Positions 17,801 to 18,139 of a DNA stretch of 18,139 nucleotides are shown here, one piece after another. The position numbers were made by a program, and so were the translations under genes. The stretch lies in NCBI GenBank assembly GCA_015680635.1, contig JAABOA010000249.1, forward strand, positions 379 through 18,517. Reading direction: 5' to 3'. The notes under the pieces were generated by a model. It worked only from the letters and a program-made list of their open reading frames with translations. It was not told the DNA's origin and did no database searches. This DNA is from Lunasporangiospora selenospora (lineage: Eukaryota > Mortierellomycota > Mortierellomycetes > Mortierellales > Mortierellaceae). Numbering within the stretch: the stretch's first letter is position 1; each line of letters starts with the position of its first letter.

Positions 17801-18139
17801 TCGTACGCACGCGATATTTTCTTCTGAATATAGAATTCTCTGGCAAGCATTATTGCCGGGGGGAGGAGGAGCCGGAGTGGAGGTAAGCGCGTCAGAGTTT
17901 CAAGTTTTTCCCCTACCCGGAGAACCCGGCATACACTCGCGAGATTAAAAGAGACCTGTGAGCCGAGAGAAATGAGAAATATCTAAAAGACCTCAAGAGT
18001 TAAAGAAGGTCGCATGGATGCAGACGAAATGGCTCGGGCAACAGGCGAAACACACGTTCACATTCGGATGTTCTTTACCTGTCTTGCACGCCTTTTCACT
18101 TCTGTCCTCAGTGGTCCTCAGAACTTTTTTTTTTTTTTT
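14817..18139. other. Right-end 3.3-kb region without a supportable gene
   Basis: The left edge holds the leader and promoter of the minus-strand acyltransferase. Beyond about 15000 I found only open frames of up to about 120 codons, with no known motif and no splice-compatible neighbours. Contents seen: poly-T runs at 15512-15524, 15995-16012 and 18125-18139, a five-copy CAA tract near 15928-15942 followed by A9, and purine-rich DNA at about 16915-17030. No tRNA, rRNA, transposase or terminal-repeat signature was recognised. It may be the long regulatory region of a gene beyond the window, a non-coding RNA locus, or decayed sequence. Confidence 0.55.
15995..16012. repeat. Poly-T tract (18 T)
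   Basis: The longest homopolymer inside the window. Similar runs occur at 15512-15524 and at the right edge (18125-18139). Such tracts can be nucleosome-depleting promoter elements or retroposon tails; no target-site duplication was seen to support the latter. Confidence 0.8.

Noticed and set aside
1-18139. Undescribed multi-gene system such as a defence island or biosynthetic cluster
   Set aside because: The five genes belong to known housekeeping or cell-wall families with unrelated roles and no shared pathway, so a cluster claim is not supported.

Overview
This is a eukaryotic, almost certainly fungal, stretch of nuclear DNA. It carries five convincing protein-coding genes, four of them interrupted by spliceosomal introns (79-774 bp, mostly GT-AG). 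The combination of a GPI-tailed chitin deacetylase, an SR-type splicing protein with two zinc knuckles, a SMARCC-like SWI3 with an animal-style N-terminus and an MBOAT/wax-synthase-like acyltransferase points to an early-diverging fungus. Mucoromycota is favoured and a Mortierella-like lineage is my best guess; that last step is inference from gene content, not from a database match.

Layout. 1-1771: no gene I can support. 1772-3684 (minus): chitin deacetylase, three exons. 4326-7694 (minus): SWI3/RSC8/SMARCC-type chromatin-remodelling scaffold, four exons' worth of domains in three coding exons. 7695-7916: 222-bp divergent promoter. 7917-9524 (plus): RRM plus two CCHC knuckles plus RS/RGY-rich tail, six coding exons, one with a GC-AG intron. 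9525-10205: polyadenylation signal, then the TATA box and a long pyrimidine-rich, ATG-free leader of the next gene. 10206-12899 (plus): Leu5/SLC25A42-type mitochondrial carrier, five coding exons. 12900-13412: convergent 3' ends. 13413-14816 (minus): wax-synthase-like membrane acyltransferase, single exon. 14817-18139: 3.3 kb with low-complexity tracts and no supportable gene.

All splice junctions were assembled by hand. In each gene the phases agree and the joined protein reads through a conserved motif (for example the chitin deacetylase SHTWSH motif, the SWI3 SWIRM end, the RRM helix 1 to strand 2, and the carrier repeat signatures). Total CDS lengths are multiples of three: 428, 1043, 252, 428 and 467 residues respectively.

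The genes do not form a pathway: they are cell-wall modification, chromatin remodelling, splicing, mitochondrial CoA transport and lipid acylation, an ordinary mix for a fungal chromosome arm. I did not find a convincing undescribed multi-gene system. The observations most worth checking are the GC-AG intron and intron-retention architecture of the SR-like gene, its plant RS2Z-like domain order, a four-repeat GGGTT quadruplex motif inside a carrier intron, and the unusually large empty region at the right end.
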